From NCBI RefSeq assembly GCF_028453695.1, contig NC_135778.1, forward strand, positions 3,358,166-3,422,165: a DNA stretch of 64,000 nucleotides, written 5' to 3'. This document shows positions 37,176-50,826 of the stretch, in pieces. Source of the DNA: Augochlora pura. Taxonomy: Eukaryota > Arthropoda > Insecta > Hymenoptera > Halictidae. The notes under the pieces were generated by a model, which worked only from the letters and a program-made list of their open reading frames with translations, searched no databases and was not told the origin of the DNA. The first letter of the stretch is position 1; each line of letters begins with the position of its first letter. The position numbers and the translations under genes are program-made.

Positions 37176-39958
37176 ATACTAATACTGAAGGAGATCGGTA
37201 ACAAATAGCGGTCGATTAAATTTTCTTTTCGAATCGCGGTTCGATTCTTCGCATTTCGTCGTTTCCAAGATGGCGGACGCCGCGAAACAAATCGGAATTG
37301 TTGCCGCAAGCGGCGGCACTGAATTTCGATCAAAATAATTATCGAGCCTGATAAATCGTTAACGCGCCGCCAACAAAATAAAAGTTACGATATAGATGTC
37401 TCCATATTTTCGCTTGTTAACTCTTCGAGGTTGAAGAATGGAGTAATTCCGTGTCATATACGTAACGTTCATAAAACACGTGTTCGTGACGGGTATTTAA
37501 ACATTTTGCCGGCGTAATTAATCTCGCCAGGTGTTGCATTTTATTACTCTTAAAAATATCACTGTCGCGTTTAACGTCTACTAAAGCCTTTATATCATAC
37601 TCGTACAGCTGGAAAATTTGCCGTTGTAAATACGTAATATTATATTCGCGATGCCGTCAGTGGGTTCTCTCTCTCGCTTTCCCCGTCGAATTCGATGCGC
37701 ATTTTTAAGGAAATCAATAGCTCAGCCGGCTTAGGTGTACTGCACGCTCATCGACACAGAGAATTCCGTTATTTCTCTTATTTCTCTTATTTATCTTACG
37801 CATATTTATTCCCGATCCGAACAACTCGTACCGAATCCTTCGAATGTAACAACAACTTCCCCACCACGGTTTTTCCTCGAGAGAAAATGAATTTTATTTC
37901 CGGAATAAATAATCGCGTTACGCGCCGGCGAAGATCTGCTTCGGATGAATTAATCATTTAATATTGAGAACGGTAATAAGGCATGATTAATTGCTTATCC
38001 ACGATGGAATTAACACAGCGGTTCCCTAGAGAGCTCGATACACAGCACCGATAAAGAACAGACGTACCAACACATTTTTACACATTTTCATAGTATGCTC
38101 TTCATATTTTTATAATAATTCAGCGTCGAATTCGTCCAAATCGAAGAAATTAAATCGCTGATATTTATGGAATATCCGTGCTTGATTTCAGTAAAAAGGA
38201 AAACTACGTACGATAAATATCGTTATAACTTTCGTTATTTTTACTATAATGCGTGCTTTATAAAAGAAATTAATTCAATCGTTTCTTAACAAATAATTCC
38301 ATGACTTCAACGGTTTGAGAATAAAAATTGTGACGACGGTGACAGGTTTCGAAATCATGGAACATCGATGACAACTCGAAACTAATTCATAAAATAGTTC
38401 ATAGCTTAATTGTTATCCTATTCCCAATATATTTTCGTACGCGCGAAACGTGCGCGATCGATCAAGTAAAACGCGCCCGCGTAACCGATAAATTTCTTCC
38501 ATCACGAGAGAAGACCGTCCGGCGCGGATTCATTATTCGAGACAACAATCCCGGCGATCTGTGACGGCTCAATCGTTGTAGCAGAGTCGCACTGTCAACC
38601 GAGGGATCAGTCTTCGTATCCCGATTCATCAATCCGTCCCCGTCCCTTGTCCACGTCTCCCTCCCCCTGCGTACAATTTCCTCGAGCGTGGCGTTGCCCC
38701 GCGACCAATCACCTGACGGGACAACCAAGGAATTAACAAGAAACATTTTTCACAGGTGTTCCGGTAACCGTGTCACGGGGAGTCGGACGAGGAGGGTTGC
38801 AAGAGGAGGCGAAAGAGAAGGAATAATTGGAAGGAGAGGCGAAAAGGATAGAGAGAGAGGGAGAGAGACGAAGAGAGGGAGAAGAGGAGGCTGTAAAGTG
38901 GAAAGCCGCGCACACGTTCCGCCTGGTGAAATGAATGGACGCGGTGTAACCACGGAGGCATCCCATCCAGAAGGAACTACTTCAGACTGATTCCAGACAT
39001 TAAATGTACCCTCAGGAATTCAGGTTTCGCCCGAGGCTCCCGCGAATCTGGGATGGCTTCGAGCAATGATGATATCGGATTAAACCCGGCCAGCAACAAG
39101 CACCGCGCCGATGTTTCGTCGTCCGTGAAAGTAGATAGGTTTTAAATCGAGTCTGTGCCGGAGACAAGAGAGCAACCGAGAAGAGAATTAGAGAGGAGGA
39201 GAGTGAGAAAGAGCTATAGTGACGCTGTTACGCCGGCGAAGTAATCCACGGTTTATTGAATCCCGAGATGATATAATGGACACGCGCCGACGATAGTACT
39301 TCGAGGAAAACGGAAGAGCATTCGCGAGTTCGTCGAGTCCTCGACTGGAAGAGAAGATCGCGGACAGTTCCTCCCTTCGAGAGTAGAAAGCGGATGCGTT
39401 TGCAGCTTCGAGGTTCCCTAGAAAATGTAGATAGACATCCGCGGCGAAGTGAGGAACAGACGCTTGCCGGAATTCGGAGGGTTCGAGGCGGGAATTGGTG
39501 GCGGGTCGAAGAACCGGAGGGAATCGACCGGAGATATCAGGCCGTTGATAACGCCGATTCCCCGGTGCCGAAGGGAAATGCAACAGATGCCGATGATAAG
39601 CGGCGCCGGGCCGCAACGGGGATCCGCGCGGAACAACGCGGACTGAACTGTGTTACACGTTTAGGAATGTAATATCTGGCTCGGATATCCGCGGTCGAGA
39701 AGACTACGAAGGCTGCCTGGAACCGTGAGAGACCGGGACAGAGAAGGTAATCCCGGGCGGGGGGATTCGTTCGCGAAGGTATTCGACGGGTCTCCGCAAA
39801 GTGTCCTTACGTCAATTAGAGTACTAGCCGGCTAAGCGATAGTTGGCGAACTAGCCGGTGGAACTAGCCTTTCCCGCCGGTTATGGAATGAACCGATGCT
39901 CGGCTGAGTCGAACGATTCTCCGTCGTGGTCCAGCTACTCCTGCCGAGCGTTGCCGTC

Positions 39959-42900
39959 ATGACCCCGACGATGCGTCCGACCCTGGTCACGGTGCTGCTG
40001 ATGACGGCTACCTGCACGGCCGTGTGCAGCGCGACCGGCGACGGCGTGCCGAACAGCCCGAACTTCGACCTGGACAACACCGCGTTCGAGAGGGAGCTCG
40101 CCGCGATATTCAGCAAGGTGGCGCACAACTCGGCGACCACGAAGCGCAGCGTGCCGGCGTACGACGCCCAGGTGTCGGCCAGCACCACCCTGTCGACGGT
40201 GCCATCGTCCCTGACCACCACGACCACCACCACCACCACGACGGCCAGCCCGTCGCTGCCGCCTGTAAGGTACCCTGTTCCTAGAGCGACCATGTCCCCG
40301 GTCTTCAAAGAGCTACCCTCCTACGCGCCACCGTCCCGCGCGCTCTTCACGCCGCCCCTGCCGCCGGAGTATCTCCATCCGTTCGCGGACAAGCCGACCC
40401 TGAGGGGAACGAACCACGACGTGCACTCCGGTCCGAAGAGGCCGGTGCCGCCACCGAGCGGCACGCCGGCCCACGAGAGGATACCGATCAGGCCCCCGGA
40501 TCTCCAGGGACCATCCCAGATCCCGGAGAGGCACTCGCACTCGCGCAACAAGCCGCTGAACACGCCCAGCAAGGAGCAGAGCCCGGCGGAGTCCAGCGAG
40601 CTGGACAGGAGGAACAACACGAACGAGTTCGTGCCGACTCTGCACTATCCAAGCATATCGAGGATACTGTCGGGCAGCAACGGCCGGAAGCAGGACATCC
40701 CGGAGATCCTGCTGAAGCCGTTGGCCACGAAGAGCCCGGCGCAGAACGCGCCGGTAGTGCCGACCACCGAGAAGATGACCACCGCGACCAGCACCACTGC
40801 CAGGCCGTCGAGCACCCTGGACTCGTCGAGGTCCGTCACCCAGCCGACGATCTTCAACCTGCCGAACACGAGGCGGCACGACGACGACAGCTACCACGGG
40901 CTGAGGAACGAGAACGGCTACAAGACGGAGAACATCGAGATCATCGACACCGAGAGGCTGCCGTACCCGCAGCCCCAGCCGCCGGCCCCGGCGCCGAAGA
41001 GGCCGAGCGAGGACAACGACCGCAACGTGCCCCAGGTCGATCCTCATCCGTTGGAGTCCACCTGGCGGATAGCCTGGTCCCTGCACGTCTACGTAGCCGC
41101 CATCCTGTTCACCCTGATGGCCCTCTACTCGATCTACAAGATCGTCCGGTTCAACGAGGCGACCAATCTGCTCACCCAGTCCTACTTCCTCACGGTCCAC
41201 CTGCTGCTCACCACCGTCTGCACCCTGAGGTGCTTCCACCTTTTCTACGACGCGTACAACCTCGGCCACTCGCTGCCCGAGCCTCTGTCCCGGGTGCTGA
41301 TGTATCTGCCCGCGCCGCTGCTGTCGACCGCGTTCGCCACCCTGGTGCTCTACCTGGCCAGATGCTCGGAGGCGCCGCCGTTGAACAACAAGTTCCTCTC
41401 GCCGGCCGCTCTCGTGCTGTTCTCCACGGTGCACATCGTCCTCTGCGTCTCGCTCCACGTGTCCACCCACGTGCTCGGCTACCAGGACGAGGCGAAGATA
41501 CTGCCGTTGATCTGCCAGTGCATCTACATCATCGTCTGCGTCACCCTCGGTCTCGGCTACATGTACGTCTACCGGGTGGTCCGCTCCCAGATCCATGTAG
41601 CCAGCAACAAAGCTGCCGGCGCCAACCACATCGTCGGCGCCGATCCCACCACCGTGGCCTTGAGCACCGCAATCACCGCCAGCATCGCCACCGCGCTATT
41701 CTTCATACTGATGGGATTCGTGCAACTGTACGGGATCTTCGGGAACGTCCAGGAACGACCCCAGTCCTACCCGTGGCTCTGGTGGGGCTGGCAGTTCACC
41801 GTCAGGCTGCTCGAGCTCGCTGTCTGCGGGCTGCTCGCCTGGGTCGCCAGCCTGTCCCAGTATCCCCTCAGGGAGAAGCAGCTGCAACAGCACACCGTCC
41901 ACTCCGGGTTCGCGTTGTTCCCGTGCGGCAGCTCCACGTCCACCGAGAACATGGACGACGTGCTCTATCCGGCTATCTGCAGCACCAACCAGGCGATCCA
42001 GAATTATACGATGAGAACCGGGAAACAGGTTTACGACGATAGCTTCCCGCTGAACACGCTACCCGAGCATTTGAACATATCAGGTATCGACCGACCCTCC
42101 GACCTAAATCAACCCCGGCCGCCTCCTAGACGGTTCGCTTACAGTACTCGTGATATCGCGATAGAGGAAATTCTTCGGTGAACCGTGCGCACACGGCGCC
42201 CCGACGCCGCCGATAGAACGCTGATTCTCGGCGGAAAGATGCAACTTCCTGATACTTTGCTTCCGAGAGCGGCCACGCTGTACGCGTCGTCCCGCGAGCC
42301 GTTGCTAGAGTAATCGCCGGTCAACTTCATCGCGCGGATCTGGCCTGGTTCTGTCGATGATTAGAGAACGAAATTAGTGTTGCTAATGTTCTTAAAACAT
42401 TTGCTGTTTTTATTGTTGTATATTATGGTATATACTTGGATTAGTAGATTTATTTAAAAATTTCTTCTGAAAGATTCTTTACAATTTCATCAACTTTAAA
42501 TTTGAAATGCCTCGCAAAGCTAAACTGTACCGTATGTACCATATTAACTATTAATTCAACTGTTTTACATTCTAAAAGTCATATATAGATTTCAGTTCAA
42601 TATATTAAATATAATATATTCGATTTGTCGAGGTTATGTTTTCGAATATATCAAAAATGAATTTCAAAAATTTGTGTTACCCATACGTGACCGACTAAAC
42701 TGTAGACTCGTAGAATATTATTTGATCATTTCATAATTTTTATTCGTGGATAAAATCAGTCATTGATTAGAAGCACTCCTGATTGTATCATTAATTACAG
42801 AAATATTGTCGTAGTTGAATCGAAACCAGGCTCGAACGAGAAACTTCTAGATAACGTTTGTTGCATTGTCCGGCCGAATGCAGGCTGGCTGGCTCGTCGA

Positions 42901-44353
42901 TTCCATACCGAATCGATCACGCTCGCGTGGCCGTAAGGGCATGTGCGCCATTATGTGTTTTTGCATGCCGGGGCCCGGAATAAGCGAAAATGTTTGAACA
43001 GAGATATTCAAATACTTGAATCGTTTGATCACAGAACGTGAAGCAGCAAATTAGGTCGCGCGGAACAATGTGTCGCTCTACTTTCTCGTGTTTCGAGTGG
43101 CGCTCGAAACGCCGGCTAGCCGAGTAACAATATTGAAAACCGCGGAATAAGCGTTTCTCTCGTCGTTTCCCGGCCACCGCGGATCGGGCCGTTATTATGC
43201 CAAGATACTTTCATTAGATTCTTTACCGGGACATTAATACGGCAATTCGCCTGTCGACGGAAATTATTTCTCTTGCCGAGCGGAAGATATAATTCCGCGA
43301 GAAAGAATCGACACATTTTCTTTATCGGCCATCGTTCGCGAGCGGTGAAAACGACTTTGAAAAAGTAACTATCGCGTTCACCAATATGTTATTGTAGTTT
43401 TCTGAATATTTAAAAAAATTTTTGAAAATCAACGATTTACTGATCAACCCAATAGTATTTTTTTGAGAATCGAAGTCGCCCAGATACCAGCACACAGTGT
43501 TACCTTTCCCAAAAAGGTAGATCAAAATTATTAAATTTTATACCAACAATAAAATTACAGCAAAATTATTGGTCCATTTTGGTTTCAATATCTTTGATAA
43601 CATATTTAAATTCAGCCTAAAGACATAACATATTTTTGGAAAAAGTCACCACCGAAGAATGTAACTATCATCTAGAAGCCATTCCCACCCCGAATAGAAA
43701 GACCTGTGTCGAACGTATCCTCGTTGACCTTGGTCGTCGTACAATAAAATAGAGACACACATCGCGCGGTAATTCGAATTCGCTGTCAAAAGGCAGCCGC
43801 GTGGTAAGTGAACCGTCTTGGAGTACATGGCGAAACAAAACGAGAAACAGGCGTCCAGTTGCGTCGCGAGGCACGAGGCTGGAACGGTATGCTAAGCATC
43901 GCGATTGTCGCAGGTACCTTCGAGAGACATTCCATTCGCAAGTCGGGCACCATGGGTCATTTCCCGCACGAGGGTCGCGGCTCGTTAAACCGCCACGGGA
44001 ACGGTATACAGACGCTGAGGAGCTCCGAGAACCGTGGCCGGCACACGCCCGTGCAGGGCATGCACGAGCAGACGCCCACCACCGGGTCGACGATGCTGGT
44101 CGCCGAGGACGGGTTCGTCAGGTTCCGCAGCCTCGGCGCCGAGGACGACGAGCTGTCCGACACGCCGAGCGTGGTCGGCACCCACGGCCGGGGCAGCTCG
44201 CTGGCCGGCAGCGTGCGTTTCAACGCGAGACACCCGACCCTGCAGCATCAGCACTCCCATCCGCACCCCCATCAGCACCAGCATCAACACTCGCTGCAAC
44301 ACCCCCATCCGAGTCAGCACTCGACTCACCATCAGCTGTACAACAACACGTAA
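39959..44353 (+). CDS. Proline-rich seven-pass transmembrane protein, PRRT3/PRRT4-like (2 exons)
   Basis: I read two exons, 39959..42083 and 43914..44353, joined through a Gly codon split G|GT; the intron is GT..AG and the total of 2565 bases gives 854 residues plus stop. The start is the first in-frame ATG after a stop at 39905. Residues 1-25 look like a signal peptide. Residues about 30-370 are a low-complexity Pro/Thr/Ser-rich extracellular region with a run of Thr near residues 80-90. Seven hydrophobic segments follow, near 375-396, 407-425, 446-467, 484-504, 514-538, 567-592 and 604-628, with conserved-looking Trp/Tyr/Pro at their ends. The tail after the splice is cytoplasmic-like, acidic in part, and ends in a His/Gln/Pro-rich stretch. 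The membrane region resembles the vertebrate PRRT3/PRRT4 family, whose function is poorly known; a receptor-like role is inference. Third codon positions are strongly G/C, unlike the AT-rich genes downstream. If the intron is retained, the frame instead stops at 42181. Confidence 0.82.
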
Positions 44354-46409
44354 AGTCTGGCCGGCTACGTCGCCAGATAGCGATATTGTTCCATCGTTGA
44401 CTCGGTGAGTACATACTGCGAGCGCGCTCCATCGCCGGAAGTGGGTACCGCCGTCGGACGGTAAACGCTGCTCAAATACGGGGAATTAACATGCGGTTTA
44501 TTAAATTAACTTGTCCCGCGGGCGAACTGATTTCTTGCGCCAAGGGCATATCCGAAGTTGTTGGAATTCGTGTTACGGTGAATCGCGCTAATTGTAATTA
44601 TTAGACCGCGGGATCCGTGCAGCAAACGTTCAGAGATGTTTCGCGGCAACTGAAACACTCTAATGTCAGAATTAGCCGTCACAGAACTATGAAAAATCGT
44701 ACGCAAAACTATTGACTTTACAAATCAACGAAGACATTATCCGCCAACGCAATTTCCTAATTATTCTGTTATACGAACATCCGCGTCGCTCGAGGTTTTA
44801 ATCTCATAATTCTCGCGTCGTTCTCTTTAAACTCTTTAATCGCTGTCCCGGCAATTTGTTAATCGATGGAACGGCGACGTTAAAAATCCGAACGTTTCCA
44901 TCGTCGTCGGCGCGATAACCGCGCGTATTCACGAACGGTCGTTTTATCTCGCCGGTGGAAATTAGAAAAAATTTACTTAGCCGCCGAGGGTCTCGGGTTC
45001 CCCGAGGCGGGCGCCGAGCGGGTGTAATTTAATCGAAACAATGAATTAGTGAGCGGGGCTCACTCTCGCGGGAGAGACGGGGTACTATGGTTTCGAGGAT
45101 TTTGTGCGCTTAATGATGATGGGAGATAATACGGTTTCTTCCGATTTAGAGTAGCGGGGCTGTCTGAAAGGGTGGGGGAAAGCGGTGATTATAAGTTTGG
45201 AGGGTGGTGGAGAGTAAAAAGTGGAAGTGTTAATAGGTCTTTGAAAAGTTGAACTCTTTTTACGGTAACGGGGAGAAGATTATTTTCAATTCGCTCGAAA
45301 TAGTTGTCGAAGTAGTGATTTTCGTGAAACGGGGGATCGACCTTTACCAGCGTAATGGAACGGGGATCGTGAAAAGGAATATTTGAAAGCGGCATTCGTA
45401 GTAATATCGTCTCTGAACCATAAGTTGCGCTACCGTTTGAACAGTTAATAATTAGATTGCACATTCGATGCGGTTCGCAAACGAACAATATCAGTTTTAT
45501 TCTTTTCGTATTCGTTTCCGCACCGTGAACTGTAAAATCCGGGATGAGTTTTATCAATAAACGAAAACTGGTATGGTTTAAAATTTTTTAAATGGCGGCG
45601 CAGCTTATAGACCCTCTTATAACATGTCACTAAATTTTCGTTCACTTTCAGTTTGTTGCAGATGCTTGTGCCACTCTCGTCAACGAAATAAATAGGATGT
45701 TCCAAGCTGTCGCGACTACGGTCTAAAAGAAAAAGAAACCCTCGAAGAACTAATTTTATCTTATTCTATGTAAGATATGTCCTGTGTATAGATACCTACT
45801 TGCCATTCGCATTTCTCCTGCTTCGCATCCACGTCCGAGCCGACGAATCCTTTGGCCGTACGGCATCGATATTTATTTGACGTTCTCAATTAAGCGAAGA
45901 AGACGAAGAAGAAGAAGAAGAGGAACAAGAGAAAGGAGAAGACGACGATGACGACGAACGACAAAGATGGAAAACGAGAAAAAAAAAAAAGAAGTATACG
46001 GCGAACTCGCGACAGAGTTCCTCTACCCGTTACGTGGGTAGTTCAGGGTATCTCGAATTCTTGACCTTATATTAGGCACTTGGTACTTATTAAGGTTCAT
46101 GTGATTAAACGAACGTTGTATCTCTCGCGAGACCTATTTAAGGGGACGAGCTTTCTTTCGTTTTCTCCCTTCCTTTCGAGTAGTAAGAAACTCGGCTGTG
46201 GAACCGTATCGGTGTGCGACATGTGATTATGCGAAAAGATGTACGGTGCCTAATCTCGGATCCGATGGAACTCTGTTCGTCCGGAAATCCCCCCCCCGAT
46301 CCTGCCGTGGCCGCGTTTCAATTGATACTTCTGCGCGCGGTAAAAGCATGGCCGTGCGCGCGAATACCGGAAATTGTGTACTCCGTGTAATGGGGAACGT
46401 TGTCATCCG

Positions 46410-46673
46410 ATGAGCGATGCAGCCGAAGAACCAGGTGATTCTGCGTCTCGAAAGCGTACGCGACGGATAGAATACTTTCACGACAATGAAATAATAATCC
46501 GCGGAAATAGACATCGGATCCTGTGTACATTCACGGCTTGCACGAATTTCCGTGATACGGTAAAACGCTGTTACATAACCGGCGAAGACATCTCGAATGT
46601 CGTCGAAAATGTGGACGCTGAAAACAAGGTTCCACTCGATTCCGTTCCCTTTAACGTCCGTCTACAGAAATGA
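46410..46673 (+). CDS. Small open frame in the gene-free region after the PRRT-like gene, doubtful
   Basis: An ATG frame of 87 residues starts MSDAAEEPGDSASRKRTRR and ends VPFNVRLQK. Composition is mixed rather than low-complexity, which is why it is listed, but no family is recognised and the opposite strand is open across most of it too. It could be chance or part of a long 3' UTR. Confidence 0.1.
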   Translation: MSDAAEEPGDSASRKRTRRIEYFHDNEIIIRGNRHRILCTFTACTNFRDTVKRCYITGEDISNVVENVDAENKVPLDSVPFNVRLQK

Positions 46674-47379
46674 GAAATCGCGCGGAACGTCCGGAGTCAG
46701 ACATCCGGTTGCATCGCTCGCGCTTCTCCTCCGCGCAAAAAGACACTCGATTCGCTTGAAACATTTAAATTCACGCCGGAAGAACAGAGGTCCGTCGCGT
46801 CTTATTTCTTGCCAGTAGCTTCCTACTCATTCTCCTGGCAAAAGGCTGCGCGCGCCCCCGGAGTCGGACTTGACAGAAATTTAATGACGCGGTCAGGATG
46901 TTTCCGCGGCGAGCATTCTTGACCAATTCCTATCCAGTGTTCCCGTTACGTTGTTGTTGTTCCGATGCGAACGCCGCGCAGAGAGGCTAGGACCGCCTGT
47001 GCACCGATACACATGTCACATCTTCCTCGAGATCCCGCTAGACCGCTGATCGCGATCGACAGGAGGAAGTATATTTTGTAATGAACAGAGTGAAGAAAAA
47101 CACGAGGAAAAAAATTAACGAAGCGGCAACACAAGATTCACGTGGTCCAAGATAACGAAGCAGAGACGCGCGTTGCTCGGAGGATCGGACGCGCGCGCGC
47201 GCGCGAGACACCCCCCGTTGTTGATCGGCGAACGTCCGTGAACGGGGGTGAAGAGAGCGACACTAGGAAAAATTGGAGGAGAAGAAGCAAAAGACTACGG
47301 CGTTGTACAGTCGATAATAATTTATCACTCAGTCCAATTGTAAGATTTATTTAGCGGTTAAGGCTCGATTAAGGATTCC

Positions 47380-47427
47380 CTGTTAAATATATATATATAT
47401 AAAAATATATATATATATACATACATA
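47380..47427. repeat. AT microsatellite
   Basis: Two (AT)n runs separated by aaaa and ending in acatacatacac. Confidence 0.85.
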
Positions 47428-47901
47428 CACATTAAGTTACGTCGGTGTAGCCGGTTAGAAGCTACTCTCGTGTTCGCTCGTAGGGACGGATATCAGCGAT
47501 TTCTGTTAAAACGAGTTCAATATGTCGAGCGACCAACCACGTAACGATGTTTCCTCTCCGCGTCGGAGACCACGAAGGATTGATCTTCGCACACAGGCCA
47601 GCATTAGTTTGTTTTAACCACCCCTACCCCAACGCCCTCATCTCCTAGTTCCCTTATACTTCGTTCTCCTTTTATCGTTTATTTTAACTCTCTAATATTT
47701 CGTTGTCGGACCGTCGACGTTTGCGTGCTTTTCCACGTCGAAGCGTGGTTATGTATAAAATTGTACACGCTTTCCCGTTGAGATCTCGCCTCGTTTCAAA
47801 ATTATTATACGGTCAAGCTGCATGCGAATGGTTTTGAAATTGATCGAGGTACGCCGACCGAAGATCGATCAAATTTATTGTAACATATATTTGATTTTTT
47901 A

Positions 47902-47924
47902 AGAGAGAGAGAGAGAGAGAGAGT
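47902..47924. repeat. GA microsatellite
   Basis: (GA)n of about 22 bases. Confidence 0.9.
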
Positions 47925-49506
47925 CGGTCCTTAGCAGGCTGCGCGAACGTACAACGTTGACGGCCCGGTCGGAGTTGTTCCGTACGCGTCCGATTTGTTT
48001 TGTTTTTTTTATCCCTCAGAACCTAAAGGGTACAAAATAGTACTTTCTACCTTCTTCAACTTCGTATATCGATAATAGGTTTAAGCGGTAAAGCGCAGTG
48101 TATATGTTTATATGGACAATGTAAATAAGGTATACGGGCTCGTCGTGAGTAGATATTATTAAATATCGTTGAGATAGAATTCGTGCAGATTCTATCCGGA
48201 TACGCACCCAACAACCCCCCCATGGGAATCCACACGTACAAAAACACACGTTTACCAGAGCGTACGGCGGCCGTGCATGTACACGGCGATCGTGGCCAGA
48301 AGAATTGGTGGAGCAAATACAGTGACTCTATGAGGTAGTGTAAGATTGCGGGTACAGTTGGTAAAAATTTTGTTCGTTCTTAAGCGACGGCTGGCGTTCC
48401 CGAAGCACTAACAGCTTTCGACGCAGACTTTACGTGTATCGAAAAAGAACCGTTTATAAGGAAATGGAAAGGAATGAAACCGAATCGAGCACGAAGTCGC
48501 TAATTACCGCGGGTAACGACAGAGTCGAGAGCGAGGCTGGCGTTAGGTTGCGAAACGACCGATTTTTCTTAGTCTCGCAAGAGAATTTCAATCCTACGGA
48601 TCTGAAGGTTCGCTATTTTCTTACTGCTCCGTCTAGAGTTGGCACGTGAAAAAAAAATTCATTTAGTGACGCTCATAGGAGTCACCGTGTTTGTTCGCGC
48701 GACAATACATTATACACACTTGTAACATCGTTCTCAGTTGTAAATGCAAGACTCGTTTTTAATTTATGTGAAGAAATGGATAAAAAAAAAAAAGGAAACA
48801 CTGTATTTATTATGTGACAAAAATAACATTCCACAGCAAACGTGATCAGTGTGAATGCGACCGATTTTTTGTTTTCGTGGGATTTCAATTGCAATTTTAG
48901 ATTAACTAATAGCGCTAATGAACGAGGAACAAGAAATGTAAATAAAAGCTTTTTTTGCGAAACACCTCGATATGTTTATCCCAGTCACATGGTAACGGAG
49001 TCAACGGTTATTCTAATCCGCTTTGTTAGGACTCACTCGATCGGTTGTTAAAACGAAACGAACGAAATTAATATATTTAGGTAGCTTCGACGGTGAAAAA
49101 CAATCGGTGAAAGGGGAGCGGAAGCGCCGTGTAATCTTCTTAACAAAATTTTTCCGCGCCGATGGATTAAGTATTGCGATCGCGTACCAAGAGTTCCGGT
49201 ACTCCGCGAAGCGTAAACTTCTAATTTCTTTAATTCCGGCTGAAATTAACTTAACCGTTTGCGACCTGATTATAAAACAAACTGGGGCTGCCCTCGTTAC
49301 CGGCAGGAGTGCGCGTTTTTTGTTTACTCGATCTCTTTGTTTAACTTGCACCGTCTATTAGGGGAAACGAAAGAAAGGAATTCGTTAAATTTCATGTATC
49401 TCGGCATGGTTGTCCTCCGTTTGCCGACGTCGAGATGTAAACGAAGCAATCTTGTACAGGGAGGAGACAGTTATGTCGGGAGTAATGTAAATAAAAGCTA
49501 GCATGC

Positions 49507-49817
49507 GATAGAGCCTCGATTGTCGGACCGGAATATTCGAGTAACGGAGACCAGTGTTCGAGTATTCGAACAGTTTTGCCTAACGAGCACGACATTATTA
49601 AAATTTGGAATAAACGAAAACGCGTTGTCATACGATTACGAATGTAATAAAAATTGATGAGAAATCTCCAAAATATTAGGTTGATCATGAACAAATAAAT
49701 ACCGCAAGAATTATGTAAATTTTGTTGAAATTTATACGACATCTCGCTGACACATAACTGTTCGATTATTCGAAAGCGCTCGTCGTGACTGGTTCGGGTA
49801 ATCAAGGTTCCATTGTA
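49507..49817. mobile_element. pogo/Tigger-like MITE
   Basis: The left end gatagagcctcgattgtcgg and the inverted right end tacaatggaaccttgattac match the typical TIR of pogo/Tigger elements (consensus like CAGTRGAACCTCGATTATCCG). The arms continue inward with cgagtattcgaacag against ctgttcgattattcg. No transposase frame is present. Confidence 0.6.
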
Positions 49818-50826
49818 TTTAATGAAATTTATAACAATACTGCCTGCATCATGGTGAAAAAAATGTAAAAATATATTCGGGGAGACAGCATTTTTTAATA
49901 TATTTTACGAAGAGCTACGGGCTAAAAATTGATTTGCAGAGAATATACGCATTTATGTATTTATAACGACGAAACATGTTGAAAATGCACCAAATATAGA
50001 ATAGAAGAAATATCTACTAAATTTGAGATAGCTTAAAGTGAATGACGAACAAAATTTTTTATTACTGTGTATAATGTTTAAAAGTTAATAAAGTTATAAA
50101 TATGTAATAAAATGCAGTTTCGGTCGCGATGTTGTTAAGCAATCCCTTTGGCTATTTTACCATCTAGTGATCTATTAAAGTAACTGATAAAAATCGTGAT
50201 ATAAAGTAATTACAAAAGCATGAATATTACGAGAGGTTTATAAATTTTATTTCTTATCGAGTACGCGTTTTTCTAAAATATAATTAAACAAAGAGTAGTT
50301 TAATATTTCGAACGCATTATAATTTACTTTCCACTTTCTTAACATGAATTCATAAAACTGTGATTTGCTGCGTTCGTTTTGAATAATAATTATTAATATC
50401 AATTATTAATATAAATTATTAAAATTGATAAGATACAATTTAAATTCTAGCAAGAATCATTTGCTCTATAAAATATAAATTTAGCGCCACTGTGCGTAGT
50501 GGCCAAACTGTGAGCTGTTAGCCAAAATTATTATCCGTTGGTAACTAGGGCGCTGAAATCGGTCGGAAAATGCCGAGTCGATAAAACAGTCTAAATTTGG
50601 GACAAGAAAACCCACGTGTTGTACATACCGTGGTCCATGTGCTCAGTACCTGTTCTTATATCTGGTCTGCATAAACATGTTGCGGCTTTTAGTGATGTAT
50701 AGTGCCTAAACTTATGTATTATTTACGACAGTATTGATAGTAATTCTTATTGAACCAAACTGTGATACAAGTTATGTATAGTAGCATAAGATTTTAAGAA
50801 AAAACAGGTGACCGATAACAATCAAC

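Larger units (their letters stand above)
31496..39958. other. Non-coding stretch upstream of the PRRT-like gene
   Basis: Includes MITEs, a pogo-like TIR, the 44-bp higher-order repeat and a gap. Bases 38,450-39,958 are GC-richer and probably include the promoter and 5' UTR of the PRRT-like gene; a possible donor (agaagGTAATC) lies at 39744-39751. The TSS cannot be placed. Confidence 0.4.
44354..50826. other. Non-coding stretch between the PRRT-like gene and QTRT2
   Basis: Likely starts with the 3' UTR of the PRRT-like gene (AATAAA word at 45557). It also holds AT and GA microsatellites and a pogo-like MITE at 49507. Bases 49,800-50,800 are very AT-rich. No gene supported. Confidence 0.4.

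Noticed and set aside
40313..41629. 438-codon open frame on the minus strand
   Set aside because: It is the antisense shadow of the GC-rich PRRT-like gene; Arg/Gly/Val/Glu-rich without family signature.
41230..42042. 270-codon + strand frame inside the PRRT-like gene
   Set aside because: Alternate-frame shadow of the same exon, rich in Arg/Ala/His; the membrane segments are in the other frame.
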